From the NCBI RefSeq assembly GCF_030439915.1, contig NZ_JAQFJG010000006.1, positions 1 to 64,000 of the forward strand: a stretch of 64,000 nt of DNA. Reading direction: 5' to 3'. The stretch comes from Streptococcus sp. SPS1. Its GTDB lineage: Bacteria; Bacillota; Bacilli; Lactobacillales; Streptococcaceae. The position numbers were made by a program, and so were the translations under genes. This document shows positions 26,630-33,989 of the stretch, one piece after another. The notes beneath the pieces are model-generated. The model ran no database searches, was not told the DNA's origin, and worked only from the letters and a program-made list of their open reading frames with translations. Position 1 is the first letter of the stretch. Each line of letters opens with the position of its first letter.

Positions 26630-27802
26630 ATGGACACCAAAGCTAAAAAGTTCACACTTGCAACGATTTCAGCTCTATCACTTCTTGGGGTAGGAATTGT
26701 TACATCACAATCAGTAGCTGCTAATGATAGGCTGGTTTCCACTCAAGCAATCAATGGTCAATCCTACAATATCTTAAACTCTGAGGTCACTAGTACTTCT
26801 TCTGGTACTACTCTAGTTGGGATTGAAGGGACTTTCTTAACGCCAGATAAACAGGCTATCTTAGATCGTATCAATGCTATTCGAAAAGAGGCAGCAGATG
26901 AAGGTCTAGTTACTAGCTATGTTCCGATCAAATGGTCAACTGAACTAGAAAAAACAGCCTTCGTTCGGGCAGCAGAAGCTTCTGTAACTAGGCATCATAA
27001 ACGTTTATCTAATAAAGATATTTGGAGTGCCTGGCCTTCAGGGAATTTTTCACTAGCCGAAAACTTAGCTTGGAACTATGATGGATTTATGACAGCTATT
27101 AATCAATGGTATGACGAAAAAGCAGATTACGTCAAATCTCGTAGTGGGGCAAGTGTATCTGGTCAAACTGGACACTACGAATCCTTAATCAATTCAGAAT
27201 TGACCTATATGGGTTTGGCAGCCTTTGAAAACCCTGTCACTCAAAATGGATGGATTACCGTTGCACAAAGTTTCGGAACATCATCTGGTGGCTCTGAAGA
27301 ATTAACTGGTGGTTATGGAAAGGCCATTCAATATACAGAAGCAAATTCTTCTCAGATTCAAACATTTGCGACTAAGGCGAATCTTTTTGACAAAGACTTG
27401 AAGGCAATCGGAACTCATACCAGTAAGAAAACAAAACAAGGTAAGTCTAACGGGACTAATAAACCAGGTTTCTTTTTTCAAATGCAAGATATTGGTAGGG
27501 GTATGGGTTTTTGGCGACAATCGGGCTCTCGTTGGTGGTTTATGCAACTTGATGGGTCTTACCCTTACAATCAGTGGGCAAAATTAGATAATATCTGGTA
27601 TCACTTCGATAGTTCAGGCTGGATGCAAACAGGCTGGGTGAAAGATGGTAGCTGGTACTACCTTGATAGCTCAGGTGCTATGAAAACAGGCTGGTTTACA
27701 GTTTCTGGCAAATGGTACTATGCCTATAGCTCTGGTGCACTCGCGATCAATACGACTACACCTGATGGCTACCGTGTCAATGCTGACGGTGAGTGGGTCT
27801 AG
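26630..27802 (+). CDS. Choline-binding protein with CAP (SCP/PR-1) domain
   Basis: The 390-residue secreted protein has a signal peptide (to about SVAAND). A CAP-like domain follows (about 75-225; LDRINAIRKEAADEG, FSLAENLAWNYDG, GQTGHYESLINSE), then a basic linker (about 255-290) and about four choline-binding repeats (about 300-390). CAP proteins bind lipids or have protease-like or toxin-like roles; activity here is unknown. An AGGGGGA ribosome binding site lies before the ATG. It sits right after the candidate crossover sites, so recombination could affect its expression. Confidence 0.85.
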   Translation: MDTKAKKFTLATISALSLLGVGIVTSQSVAANDRLVSTQAINGQSYNILNSEVTSTSSGTTLVGIEGTFLTPDKQAILDRINAIRKEAADEGLVTSYVPIKWSTELEKTAFVRAAEASVTRHHKRLSNKDIWSAWPSGNFSLAENLAWNYDGFMTAINQWYDEKADYVKSRSGASVSGQTGHYESLINSELTYMGLAAFENPVTQNGWITVAQSFGTSSGGSEELTGGYGKAIQYTEANSSQIQTFATKANLFDKDLKAIGTHTSKKTKQGKSNGTNKPGFFFQMQDIGRGMGFWRQSGSRWWFMQLDGSYPYNQWAKLDNIWYHFDSSGWMQTGWVKDGSWYYLDSSGAMKTGWFTVSGKWYYAYSSGALAINTTTPDGYRVNADGEWV

Positions 27803-27848
27803 GATAAGATTATAAAAAATAGATAAAAAGAAAAGGAATACAAAAATT

Positions 27849-28730
27849 ATGAAAAAAATCGTTTTAACTACTACAGCAGTTTTATCACTCCTAGCAACAG
27901 GAGCTACAATTTCAAGTGTCAACGCCTCAAGTGATCCAGCACCTCAAACAAACACTCAGTCAGATAGTATTATTGCAACAGATGTGACTCTTGTAGAGAA
28001 AAGAGAAGCAAAAATTCAAAGAGCAGTTGATGATTTATCTAAACAAGCTATTAGTATAGAATTGGTTGATGAAAATTATAGTAGCAATTTTAAAAATCAA
28101 TTCCCAAACTTTTTTAAAAATCTTCCAGAAGGTCAAGTACAGATTGATGGAAAACAAGTTACATTTAAGGCAACAAATTTTGGAATCTATAGTATGAACT
28201 TTGAGTCAAAAGGAGTTCGATACAAAGCGACAGTAGATGTGAGAGAAAATGTAGGTAAAGGTCTTGCTTTCTACATTTACCTAACTAAACTAGAAGTTTT
28301 ATCAACTAATCAAACTTCTGGGAATACAACTACTCCAGCATCTTCCCCTACAACTCCAACACCAACAAAAACAGACCGTTGGGTTCAAGCTGGTTCTCGC
28401 TGGTGGTTCAAGCATTCCGACGGCTCTTACACAACTAACGGCTGGGAAAAAATCAATGGTGTTTGGTATCGATTTGACAACTCTGGCTGGATGCAAACTG
28501 GCTGGGTAAAAGACGGTAGTTGGTACTACCTCGACGGCTCAGGTGCGATGAAGACAGGTTGGGTCAAAGATAATGGTAGCTGGTACTATCTTCAAGACTC
28601 AGGTGCAATGAAAACTGGCTGGATGAAAGTATCTGGTAAATGGTACTATGCCTATAGCTCTGGAGCGCTCGCAATCAATACAACGACCCCTGATGGCTAC
28701 CGTGTCGATTACAATGGAGAATGGGTATAA
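27849..28730 (+). CDS. Choline-binding protein, small N-terminal domain
   Basis: The 293-residue secreted protein has a signal peptide (to about SVNAS, residue 26). A roughly 125-residue N-terminal domain follows (basic, beta-rich; GKQVTFKATNFGIYSMNF), which I do not recognise. A Thr/Pro linker (about 155-172) leads to five choline-binding repeats. The repeats are nearly the same as in the preceding CAP protein, which suggests repeat exchange. It starts 46 bases after that gene and is likely cotranscribed. Confidence 0.82.
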   Translation: MKKIVLTTTAVLSLLATGATISSVNASSDPAPQTNTQSDSIIATDVTLVEKREAKIQRAVDDLSKQAISIELVDENYSSNFKNQFPNFFKNLPEGQVQIDGKQVTFKATNFGIYSMNFESKGVRYKATVDVRENVGKGLAFYIYLTKLEVLSTNQTSGNTTTPASSPTTPTPTKTDRWVQAGSRWWFKHSDGSYTTNGWEKINGVWYRFDNSGWMQTGWVKDGSWYYLDGSGAMKTGWVKDNGSWYYLQDSGAMKTGWMKVSGKWYYAYSSGALAINTTTPDGYRVDYNGEWV

Positions 28731-28760
28731 TAAACAATTCAAAATTGCAAAATTAAATAA

Positions 28761-29321
28761 ATGAGAAAATTAGTTTTAGTCAGTATCAGTGTTTTAGCTG
28801 TTCCTATTTTAACTGCTTGCCAAGTTCAGAGTGAAAACACTTCCTCAGCAAGTTCTGAAGCAATTGCTTCAAGTACTAGTTCAACTTCTTCTACATCGGA
28901 AGAAAATAAATCTGTAACAAATCCAATATCAGGAGAAACAACACCTTCACAAGAAATTAAAGGAATGGATATTACTGCAATTCAAAATGGAGATTTTTCT
29001 AGTGTCTCAGGAACTTGGAGGAATAGTACAGGTATTGAATTTACTTTCGATAAAAATGGCTTAGTAAGTGATTATTCACAGATTTCAATTGAACATGCTA
29101 AAGAAATTGACCACTATCTCAAGGCAAGTTCTGTTTCTAAAGATGGAGGTGCTGGTGCAGCTATTGCCTTTTTACCAGCAGGAATCCCTCTAACCATGTC
29201 TGTCACCTCTTCTACAGATAATGGCTATACTGACTCGTCTGACATCACACAAGACCGCTTATGGTCTGGACACCAACTCATCAATGGTAGTACTGAGGGA
29301 TTTTTTTACAAGGTAGAATAG
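28761..29321 (+). CDS. Putative lipoprotein with DUF6287-like domain
   Basis: The 186-residue protein has a lipobox (ILTAC, Cys 20), a Ser/Thr-rich spacer and a C-terminal region with MDITAIQNGDFSSVSGTWRN, similar to the DUF6287 domain of streptococcal lipoproteins. It probably sits on the outer face of the membrane. The role is unknown. The ribosome binding site is weak. It is third in a unit with the two choline-binding proteins. Confidence 0.72.
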   Translation: MRKLVLVSISVLAVPILTACQVQSENTSSASSEAIASSTSSTSSTSEENKSVTNPISGETTPSQEIKGMDITAIQNGDFSSVSGTWRNSTGIEFTFDKNGLVSDYSQISIEHAKEIDHYLKASSVSKDGGAGAAIAFLPAGIPLTMSVTSSTDNGYTDSSDITQDRLWSGHQLINGSTEGFFYKVE

Positions 29322-29347
29322 TTTTAATAGACTTACAAATTTATCAA

Positions 29348-29386
29348 TAAGAATATCGGAAAATTTTCTGATATTCTTATTTTTTT
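29348..29386 (+). terminator. Terminator at the head of peptide cassette B
   Basis: AAGAATATCGGAAAA and TTTTCTGATATTCTT pair almost perfectly and are followed by T7. It is the same element as at 23458. Confidence 0.87.
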
Positions 29387-29395
29387 AACTTCCTT

Positions 29396-29403
29396 TTCGA
29401 ATA
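29396..29403 (+). promoter_or_regulatory. ComX cin-box 1 of cassette B
   Basis: TTCGAATA followed by GATAAGTAAGAGG, 34 bases before the 16-codon ORF. Confidence 0.8.
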
Positions 29404-29437
29404 GATAAGTAAGAGGAAACAGAAAGGAGTCTGGTTT

Positions 29438-29488
29438 ATGTATCTACCGATTTTCTATTCATGGTACATTAAATTATTTTTGAAATAA
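29438..29488 (+). CDS. Conserved 16-residue hydrophobic peptide, cassette B copy
   Basis: The ORF encodes MYLPIFYSWYIKLFLK. A good AAAGGAG ribosome binding site and a ComX box are in the same places as in copy A (23547). Both copies have 16 codons and a TAA stop. Half of the residues are identical and most changes are conservative. The surrounding non-coding bases are also similar, so selection on the peptide needs formal testing. Confidence 0.55.
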   Translation: MYLPIFYSWYIKLFLK

Positions 29489-29521
29489 AATTTAATTTAG
29501 TTGTACATTTTCGAATTATTT

Positions 29522-29529
29522 TTCGAATA
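29522..29529 (+). promoter_or_regulatory. ComX cin-box 2 of cassette B
   Basis: TTCGAATA followed by AATAAGTAAGAGG, 34 bases before peptide A2. Confidence 0.82.
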
Positions 29530-29563
29530 AATAAGTAAGAGGAAAAAAGAAAGGAATAAAATA

Positions 29564-29692
29564 ATGAAAGAACATTACTATGGATTTGTTGAGCTAACTT
29601 CGGAAGAATTGACCGATATTCAAGGTGGAGAAAGTTGGGTGAAGACCCTTGCAGATTGGTACATTGGATTTCGTAGAGGTTTTGGTTTTTAG
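29564..29692 (+). CDS. Double-glycine peptide A2 (paralogue of A1)
   Basis: The 42-residue precursor has the same 22-residue leader as A1. The mature part ESWVKTLADWYIGFRRGFGF differs from A1 at four positions. Peptide B2 follows 11 bases downstream. Confidence 0.8.
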   Translation: MKEHYYGFVELTSEELTDIQGGESWVKTLADWYIGFRRGFGF

Positions 29693-29703
29693 GGGGATAA
29701 GAG

Positions 29704-29859
29704 ATGAATGAAATGAATGATAAGTATACTATTGAGGTATTAAAGGAAAGCGACTTAGCCTTGCTGGTGGGTGGTAGCAAGGAAAGTTATCAACGGGGTC
29801 TAATTACAGGTCTATTGTTACGCGGTATATTTATTGGAACCCCATTTTTTAGAAGATAA
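29704..29859 (+). CDS. Double-glycine peptide B2 (paralogue of B1)
   Basis: The 51-residue precursor has a leader identical to B1, ending ESDLALLVGG. The mature part starts SKESYQRGLITGLLLRGIFI and ends in a new GTPFFRR tail. A divergent mature part behind a constant leader is typical of bacteriocin diversification. Pairing with A2 is inferred. Confidence 0.78.
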   Translation: MNEMNDKYTIEVLKESDLALLVGGSKESYQRGLITGLLLRGIFIGTPFFRR

Positions 29860-29893
29860 GATTTAGAAAAAATAGAACAAGAGGAGAAAAAAG

Positions 29894-30088
29894 ATGACAA
29901 ATTTTGACAAAATGGAACAGAACTTTGTAGCTCTTACAGAAGAAGAGTTGATGGATGTGGATGGGGGAGCATTGCCTCTTGTAATCGCCGGAGTGTCTAT
30001 CTGGAAGATAGGTGCAGCAGTAGCAGGTGGAGCAGCAGCGCTTTTTGCTGGAGGAGCAGCTTTGGGGTATTATGCGAATAGACCATAA
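29894..30088 (+). CDS. Double-glycine peptide C2 (class IIb bacteriocin-like)
   Basis: The 64-residue precursor has leader end LTEEELMDVDGG (residue 25) and an Ala/Gly-rich mature part (VAGGAAALFAGGAALGYY). AAGAGGAG precedes the ATG by about 10 bases. A small membrane protein follows, as for C1. A TGCGAATA within its 3' end is judged chance. Confidence 0.8.
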   Translation: MTNFDKMEQNFVALTEEELMDVDGGALPLVIAGVSIWKIGAAVAGGAAALFAGGAALGYYANRP

Positions 30089-30115
30089 TCTGATTGTAGT
30101 CAGAGAGGCATTTCT

Positions 30116-30316
30116 ATGTTTTTAAAAAAAGAAGTGATATTATTAGGGGTATTGTTATCGCTACGTATTATTTTTACTATCGTTCAAATTTTAATTGATT
30201 ATAAAATATTATCTGGACAGTATAGTGTAAATTTTATGGATATTTCAGAAGTATTTACTTATCCAATACTCATTTTAATCATTTACATAGCAATAAAATA
30301 TAATACAAAGGAGTAA
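30116..30316 (+). CDS. Small membrane protein, probable immunity for C2
   Basis: The 66-residue protein has two hydrophobic segments (VILLGVLLSLRIIFTIVQIL and YPILILIIYIAI) and a charged end. Its place after C2 parallels 24264-24452 in cassette A, though the sequences differ. The stop overlaps a possible ATG of the next frame (TAATG). Confidence 0.62.
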   Translation: MFLKKEVILLGVLLSLRIIFTIVQILIDYKILSGQYSVNFMDISEVFTYPILILIIYIAIKYNTKE

Positions 30317-30324
30317 TGACGAAT

Positions 30325-30492
30325 ATGAACTTAGAACAATTTTATCAATTATCTGACGATGAATTAGTGGGAACAAAAGGTGGTTTTGGTCTTGCGGAAG
30401 CAGTTGGGATTGCAGGAGTACTGAATGCTGCTGTACAAATTTTTAATGCTGGTTACAAATTTGGTTCAGATTTTGCTCGTCGTGGGCGTTAG
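30325..30492 (+). CDS. Double-glycine peptide F2
   Basis: The 55-residue precursor has leader MNLEQFYQLSDDELVGTKGG (20 residues) and a 35-residue mature part FGLAEAVGIAGVLNAAVQIF ending ARRGR. The end is like that of C1 (KRRGR). AAAGGAG (30307-30313) is 11 bases before this ATG; the in-frame ATG 30316 is only 2 bases away. Confidence 0.77.
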   Translation: MNLEQFYQLSDDELVGTKGGFGLAEAVGIAGVLNAAVQIFNAGYKFGSDFARRGR

Positions 30493-30495
30493 ATA

Positions 30496-30711
30496 ATGAA
30501 TAATCGCAACCTTAATCTCAATACATTGTTACCTAAACTAGCCACGATATGTCCTTTGTTGGGAATAACTCTTAATGTCGCGCTTCATGTGATTCGTACA
30601 GGTTCGTTAGTATCCTTTAATTGGCAATGGACTTTGGTTGGTTTGCTTTTCTCAGCATATTTTGGTATTTTTCGCAAAGATTTGTCAAAAAATAATCAAA
30701 ACTATAAATGA
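30496..30711 (+). CDS. Small membrane protein, probable immunity for F2
   Basis: The 71-residue protein has two hydrophobic segments (LATICPLLGITLNVALHVI and WTLVGLLFSAYFGIF) and a basic tail ending KNNQNYK. It starts 3 bases after F2 with no clear ribosome binding site, so it is probably coupled. Its 3' end matches that of 25112-25237 at DNA level. Confidence 0.6.
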   Translation: MNNRNLNLNTLLPKLATICPLLGITLNVALHVIRTGSLVSFNWQWTLVGLLFSAYFGIFRKDLSKNNQNYK

Positions 30712-30791
30712 AGAACATGAATCAAAAGGATTTTGTGTATATGAATGGTAGCGTTTTTCCGCCATTCTTGTCAGGTAATTAGGAGTTTCTT

Positions 30792-30971
30792 ATGAAAACA
30801 TTTTTATTAGGATTTGCTGAGGGTTATTTTACCGTATCACTCATTATCTACATCGCAACGTATTTGATGTTGAAAAATCCAATCAATACCCTATTTTATC
30901 CAGAAATTTACCCTGTTTTATTTGGACTCTTTTATCTAGGATATAAGGTCAATAAAAAGCAAGTAGAGTAA
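30792..30971 (+). CDS. Small membrane protein, 59 residues
   Basis: MKTFLLGFAEGYFTVSLIIY begins a 59-residue protein with two hydrophobic segments and a Lys-rich end (YKVNKKQVE). AGGAG precedes the ATG by 6 bases. It looks like the small immunity or Pnc-type proteins of blp loci, but no family is assigned. Confidence 0.6.
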   Translation: MKTFLLGFAEGYFTVSLIIYIATYLMLKNPINTLFYPEIYPVLFGLFYLGYKVNKKQVE

Positions 30972-31049
30972 GCAGCTAAGAATGACTTGTTAGTCTGCGC
31001 TGAAAATGGTTAGGGTAGAATCTAAGAATGCATCACATTGGAGTTTAAT

Positions 31050-31280
31050 ATGAAATTTGTTAAATCAATACTGAAAGTTTGGCCTGAAATCATGGTATTA
31101 CTTAGTTCAATGTTCTATATCATCATCAGATTAGTAGCTGATATGAATAAAGTATCTTTACCTACTTGGTTTGATAGTTTCAATATACCAACGATTGCAT
31201 TATTTATGATGGTCTTCATTCTTTTATACAGAAGTAAAGAAAAAAGAATAGATAAAATTGAAGCAGTAGACGCTCTATAG
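31050..31280 (+). CDS. Small membrane protein, 76 residues
   Basis: The protein has two hydrophobic segments (MVLLSSMFYIIIRLVA and PTIALFMMVFILLY) and a charged end (RSKEKRIDKIEAVDAL). GGAG stands 7 bases before ATG 31050; a TTG at 31038 also opens the frame. Its position suggests bacteriocin immunity. Nothing in sequence proves it. Confidence 0.6.
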   Translation: MKFVKSILKVWPEIMVLLSSMFYIIIRLVADMNKVSLPTWFDSFNIPTIALFMMVFILLYRSKEKRIDKIEAVDAL

Positions 31281-31299
31281 GGAATAGGTGTCTTATAGT

Positions 31300-31573
31300 A
31301 ACGAATCAACAAAAGGAGTAACTATGAATCGTAATTTAGAACGGTGTTATCTATTCTGACTAGGAATAGATCATACCAGAGGTGGCTTAGAAATAGCAGG
31401 GACATTAAAAATTGAAGTAACTTTAAATAGGATGTCGTAAAGGTTACTATCAATGGTTTATTTGTTCCAAGCTTGCCTAGGGTGACAGTAAAACATCATT
31501 TTCCTTTCAATAGCATATTTTTAGTAGGTAGGACGCTTGTTCTGCCTATTTTTTTATCCAAAAAGTGCAGTTG
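31300..31573 (+). repeat. Long direct repeat, copy B (copy A at 25332-25603)
   Basis: This segment is nearly identical to 25332-25603 and runs into the comAB control region. It is probably the original, because the ComE site is complete here. Confidence 0.9.
31324..31440 (+). pseudogene. Degenerate double-glycine peptide gene, copy B
   Basis: The frame, in-frame TGA and GG position are the same as in copy A (25356-25472). An 11-residue peptide MNRNLERCYLF could still be made from AAAAGGAG. Confidence 0.55.
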
Positions 31574-31596
31574 GGAGGTAGATAGGCGCATTTGAG
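31567..31596 (+). promoter_or_regulatory. ComE-binding site upstream of comAB
   Basis: GCAGTTGGG (31567-31575) and GCATTTGAG (31588-31596) are 9-bp direct repeats with a 12-bp gap, the ComE box layout. The site is about 230 bases before comA because a BOX element lies between. Confidence 0.75.
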
Positions 31597-31654
31597 GAGG
31601 AAGTCCAGTTTTTGTTTGGAGATTGGGGTAAGATAGTTGTTATCAGATGAGTTT

Positions 31655-31807
31655 ATACTCTTCGAAAATCAAATTCAAACCACGTCAACGTCGCCTTGCC
31701 GTATATATGTGACTGATTTCGTCAGTCCTATCTACAACCTCAAAACAGTGTTTTGAGCAGCCTGCGGCTAGTTTCCTAGTTTGCTCTTTGATTTTCATTG
31801 AGTATTA
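31655..31807 (+). repeat. BOX element in the comAB leader, one boxB
   Basis: boxA (CGTCAACGTCGCCTTGCCG), one boxB (CCTCAAAACAGTGTTTTGAG) and boxC, ending CATTGAGTATTA. It lies between the ComE site and the comA ribosome binding site, so it is transcribed in the leader. In pneumococcus a BOX at comAB is known to adjust basal competence. Confidence 0.94.
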
Positions 31808-31823
31808 GGAAAAGGAGATGAAT

Positions 31824-33977
31824 ATGAAATTTGGGAAACGTCACTATCGTTCGCAGGTGGATCAGATGGACTGCGGTGTAGCTTCATTAGCCATGGTTTT
31901 TGGCTACTATGGTAGTTATTATTCTTTGGCTCACTTGCGAGAATTGGCCAAGACGACCATGGATGGGACGACGGCTTTGGGCTTGGTCAAGGTGGCAGAG
32001 GAGATTGGTTTTGAGACGCGAGCCATTAAGGCGGATATGACGCTTTTTGATTTGCCAGATTTGACTTTTCCTTTTGTTGCCCATGTGCTTAAGGAAGGAA
32101 AATTGCTCCACTACTATGTGGTGACTGGGCAGGATAAGGATAGCATTCATATTGCAGATCCAGATCCTGGGGTGAAATTGACCAAACTGCCACGTGAGCG
32201 TTTTGCGGAAGAATGGACAGGAGTGACTCTTTTTATGGCACCGAGTCCAGACTACAAGCCTCATAAGGATCAAAAGAATGGCCTGCTCTCTTTTATCCCT
32301 ATATTAGTGAAGCAGCGTGGCTTGATTGCCAATATTGTTTTGGCAACATTCTTGGTAACCGTGATTAACATTGTGGGTTCTTATTATCTGCAGTCTATCA
32401 TTGATACCTATGTGCCAGATCAGATGCGTTCGACACTGGGGATTATTTCTATTGGGCTGGTGATTGTTTATATTCTCCAGCAAATCTTGTCTTACGCTCA
32501 GGAGTATCTCTTACTTGTTTTGGGGCAACGCTTGTCTATTGATGTGATTTTGTCCTATATCAAGCATGTTTTTCACCTGCCTATGTCCTTTTTTGCAACA
32601 CGTCGGACAGGGGAAATCGTGTCTCGTTTCACGGATGCTAACAGTATCATCGATGCGCTGGCTTCGACCATTCTTTCGATTTTCCTGGATGTATCAACTG
32701 TTGTCATTATTTCCCTTGTTTTATTTTCACAAAATACCAATCTCTTTTTCATGACTTTATTGGCACTTCCTATCTATACAGTGATTATCTTTGCCTTTAT
32801 GAAGCCGTTTGAAAAGATGAATCGGGATACCATGGAAGCCAATGCGGTGCTGTCTTCTTCTATCATTGAGGACATCAACGGTATTGAGACTATTAAGTCC
32901 TTGACCAGTGAAAGTCAGCGTTACCAAAAGATTGACAAGGAATTTGTGGATTATTTGAAAAAATCCTTTACCTATAGTCGGGCAGAGAGTCAGCAAAAGG
33001 CTCTGAAAAAAGTTGCCCATCTCTTGCTCAATGTCGGCATTCTCTGGATGGGGGCTGTTCTGGTCATGGATGGCAAGATGAGTTTAGGGCAATTGATTAC
33101 CTATAATACCTTGCTGGTTTACTTTACCAATCCTTTGGAAAATATCATCAATCTGCAAACCAAGCTTCAGACAGCGCAGGTTGCCAATAACCGTCTAAAT
33201 GAGGTTTATCTAGTAGCTTCTGAGTTTGAGGAGAAGAAAACAGTTGAGGATCTGAGCTTGATGAAGGGAGAGATGACCTTCAAGCAGGTTCATTACAAGT
33301 ATGGCTATGGTCGAGATGTCTTGTCAGATATCAATTTGACCATTCCCCAAGGCTCTAAGGTGGCTTTTGTGGGAATTTCAGGGTCAGGTAAGACGACCTT
33401 GGCCAAGATGATGGTTAATTTTTATGATCCAAGTCAGGGAGAGATTAGTCTGGGTGGTGTCAATCTCAATCAGATTGATAAAAAGACTCTGCGTCAGTAT
33501 ATCAACTATCTGCCTCAACAGCCCTATGTCTTTAACGGAACGATTTTGGAGAATCTTCTCCTTGGGGCCAAGGAAGGGACGACTCAAGAGGATATCTTAC
33601 GGGCAGTCGAATTGGCAGAGATTCGGGAGGACATTGAGCGCATGCCACTGAATTACCAGACAGAATTGACTTCGGATGGGGCAGGGATTTCAGGTGGTCA
33701 ACGTCAGAGAATTGCTCTAGCGCGTGCTCTCTTGACAGATGCACCAGTCTTGATTTTGGATGAGGCGACCAGCAGTTTGGATATCTTGACAGAGAAGCGA
33801 ATTGTCGATAATCTGATGGCTTTAGACAAGACCTTGATTTTCATCGCCCACCGCTTGACCATTGCTGAGCGGACAGAGAAGGTTGTTGTCTTGGATCAGG
33901 GCAAGATTGTTGAAGAAGGAAAGCATGCTGATTTGCTTGCACAGGGTGGCTTTTATGCCCATTTGGTAAATAGCTAG
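31824..33977 (+). CDS. comA: ComA, competence peptide peptidase-ABC transporter
   Basis: ComA removes the double-glycine leader of ComC and exports CSP with ComB; it can also handle Blp-type peptides. The 717-residue protein has an N-terminal C39 peptidase (catalytic Cys in QMDCGVASLAMV; His in LLHYYVV), a six-segment membrane domain and an ABC domain (GISGSGKTTL, SGGQRQRIALARAL, LILDEATSSLD). The ATG at 31824 fits the family start; ATG 31818 touches the ribosome binding site. It stands beside two peptide cassettes that need this type of exporter. Confidence 0.96.
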   Translation: MKFGKRHYRSQVDQMDCGVASLAMVFGYYGSYYSLAHLRELAKTTMDGTTALGLVKVAEEIGFETRAIKADMTLFDLPDLTFPFVAHVLKEGKLLHYYVVTGQDKDSIHIADPDPGVKLTKLPRERFAEEWTGVTLFMAPSPDYKPHKDQKNGLLSFIPILVKQRGLIANIVLATFLVTVINIVGSYYLQSIIDTYVPDQMRSTLGIISIGLVIVYILQQILSYAQEYLLLVLGQRLSIDVILSYIKHVFHLPMSFFATRRTGEIVSRFTDANSIIDALASTILSIFLDVSTVVIISLVLFSQNTNLFFMTLLALPIYTVIIFAFMKPFEKMNRDTMEANAVLSSSIIEDINGIETIKSLTSESQRYQKIDKEFVDYLKKSFTYSRAESQQKALKKVAHLLLNVGILWMGAVLVMDGKMSLGQLITYNTLLVYFTNPLENIINLQTKLQTAQVANNRLNEVYLVASEFEEKKTVEDLSLMKGEMTFKQVHYKYGYGRDVLSDINLTIPQGSKVAFVGISGSGKTTLAKMMVNFYDPSQGEISLGGVNLNQIDKKTLRQYINYLPQQPYVFNGTILENLLLGAKEGTTQEDILRAVELAEIREDIERMPLNYQTELTSDGAGISGGQRQRIALARALLTDAPVLILDEATSSLDILTEKRIVDNLMALDKTLIFIAHRLTIAERTEKVVVLDQGKIVEEGKHADLLAQGGFYAHLVNS

Positions 33978-33989
33978 AAAGAGGAGAGG

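Noticed and set aside
30073-30080. TGCGAATA resembling a ComX box
   Set aside because: It lies inside the coding end of peptide C2 (YANRP codons), lacks the T-rich upstream tract and the GATAAGTAAG continuation seen at the other boxes.
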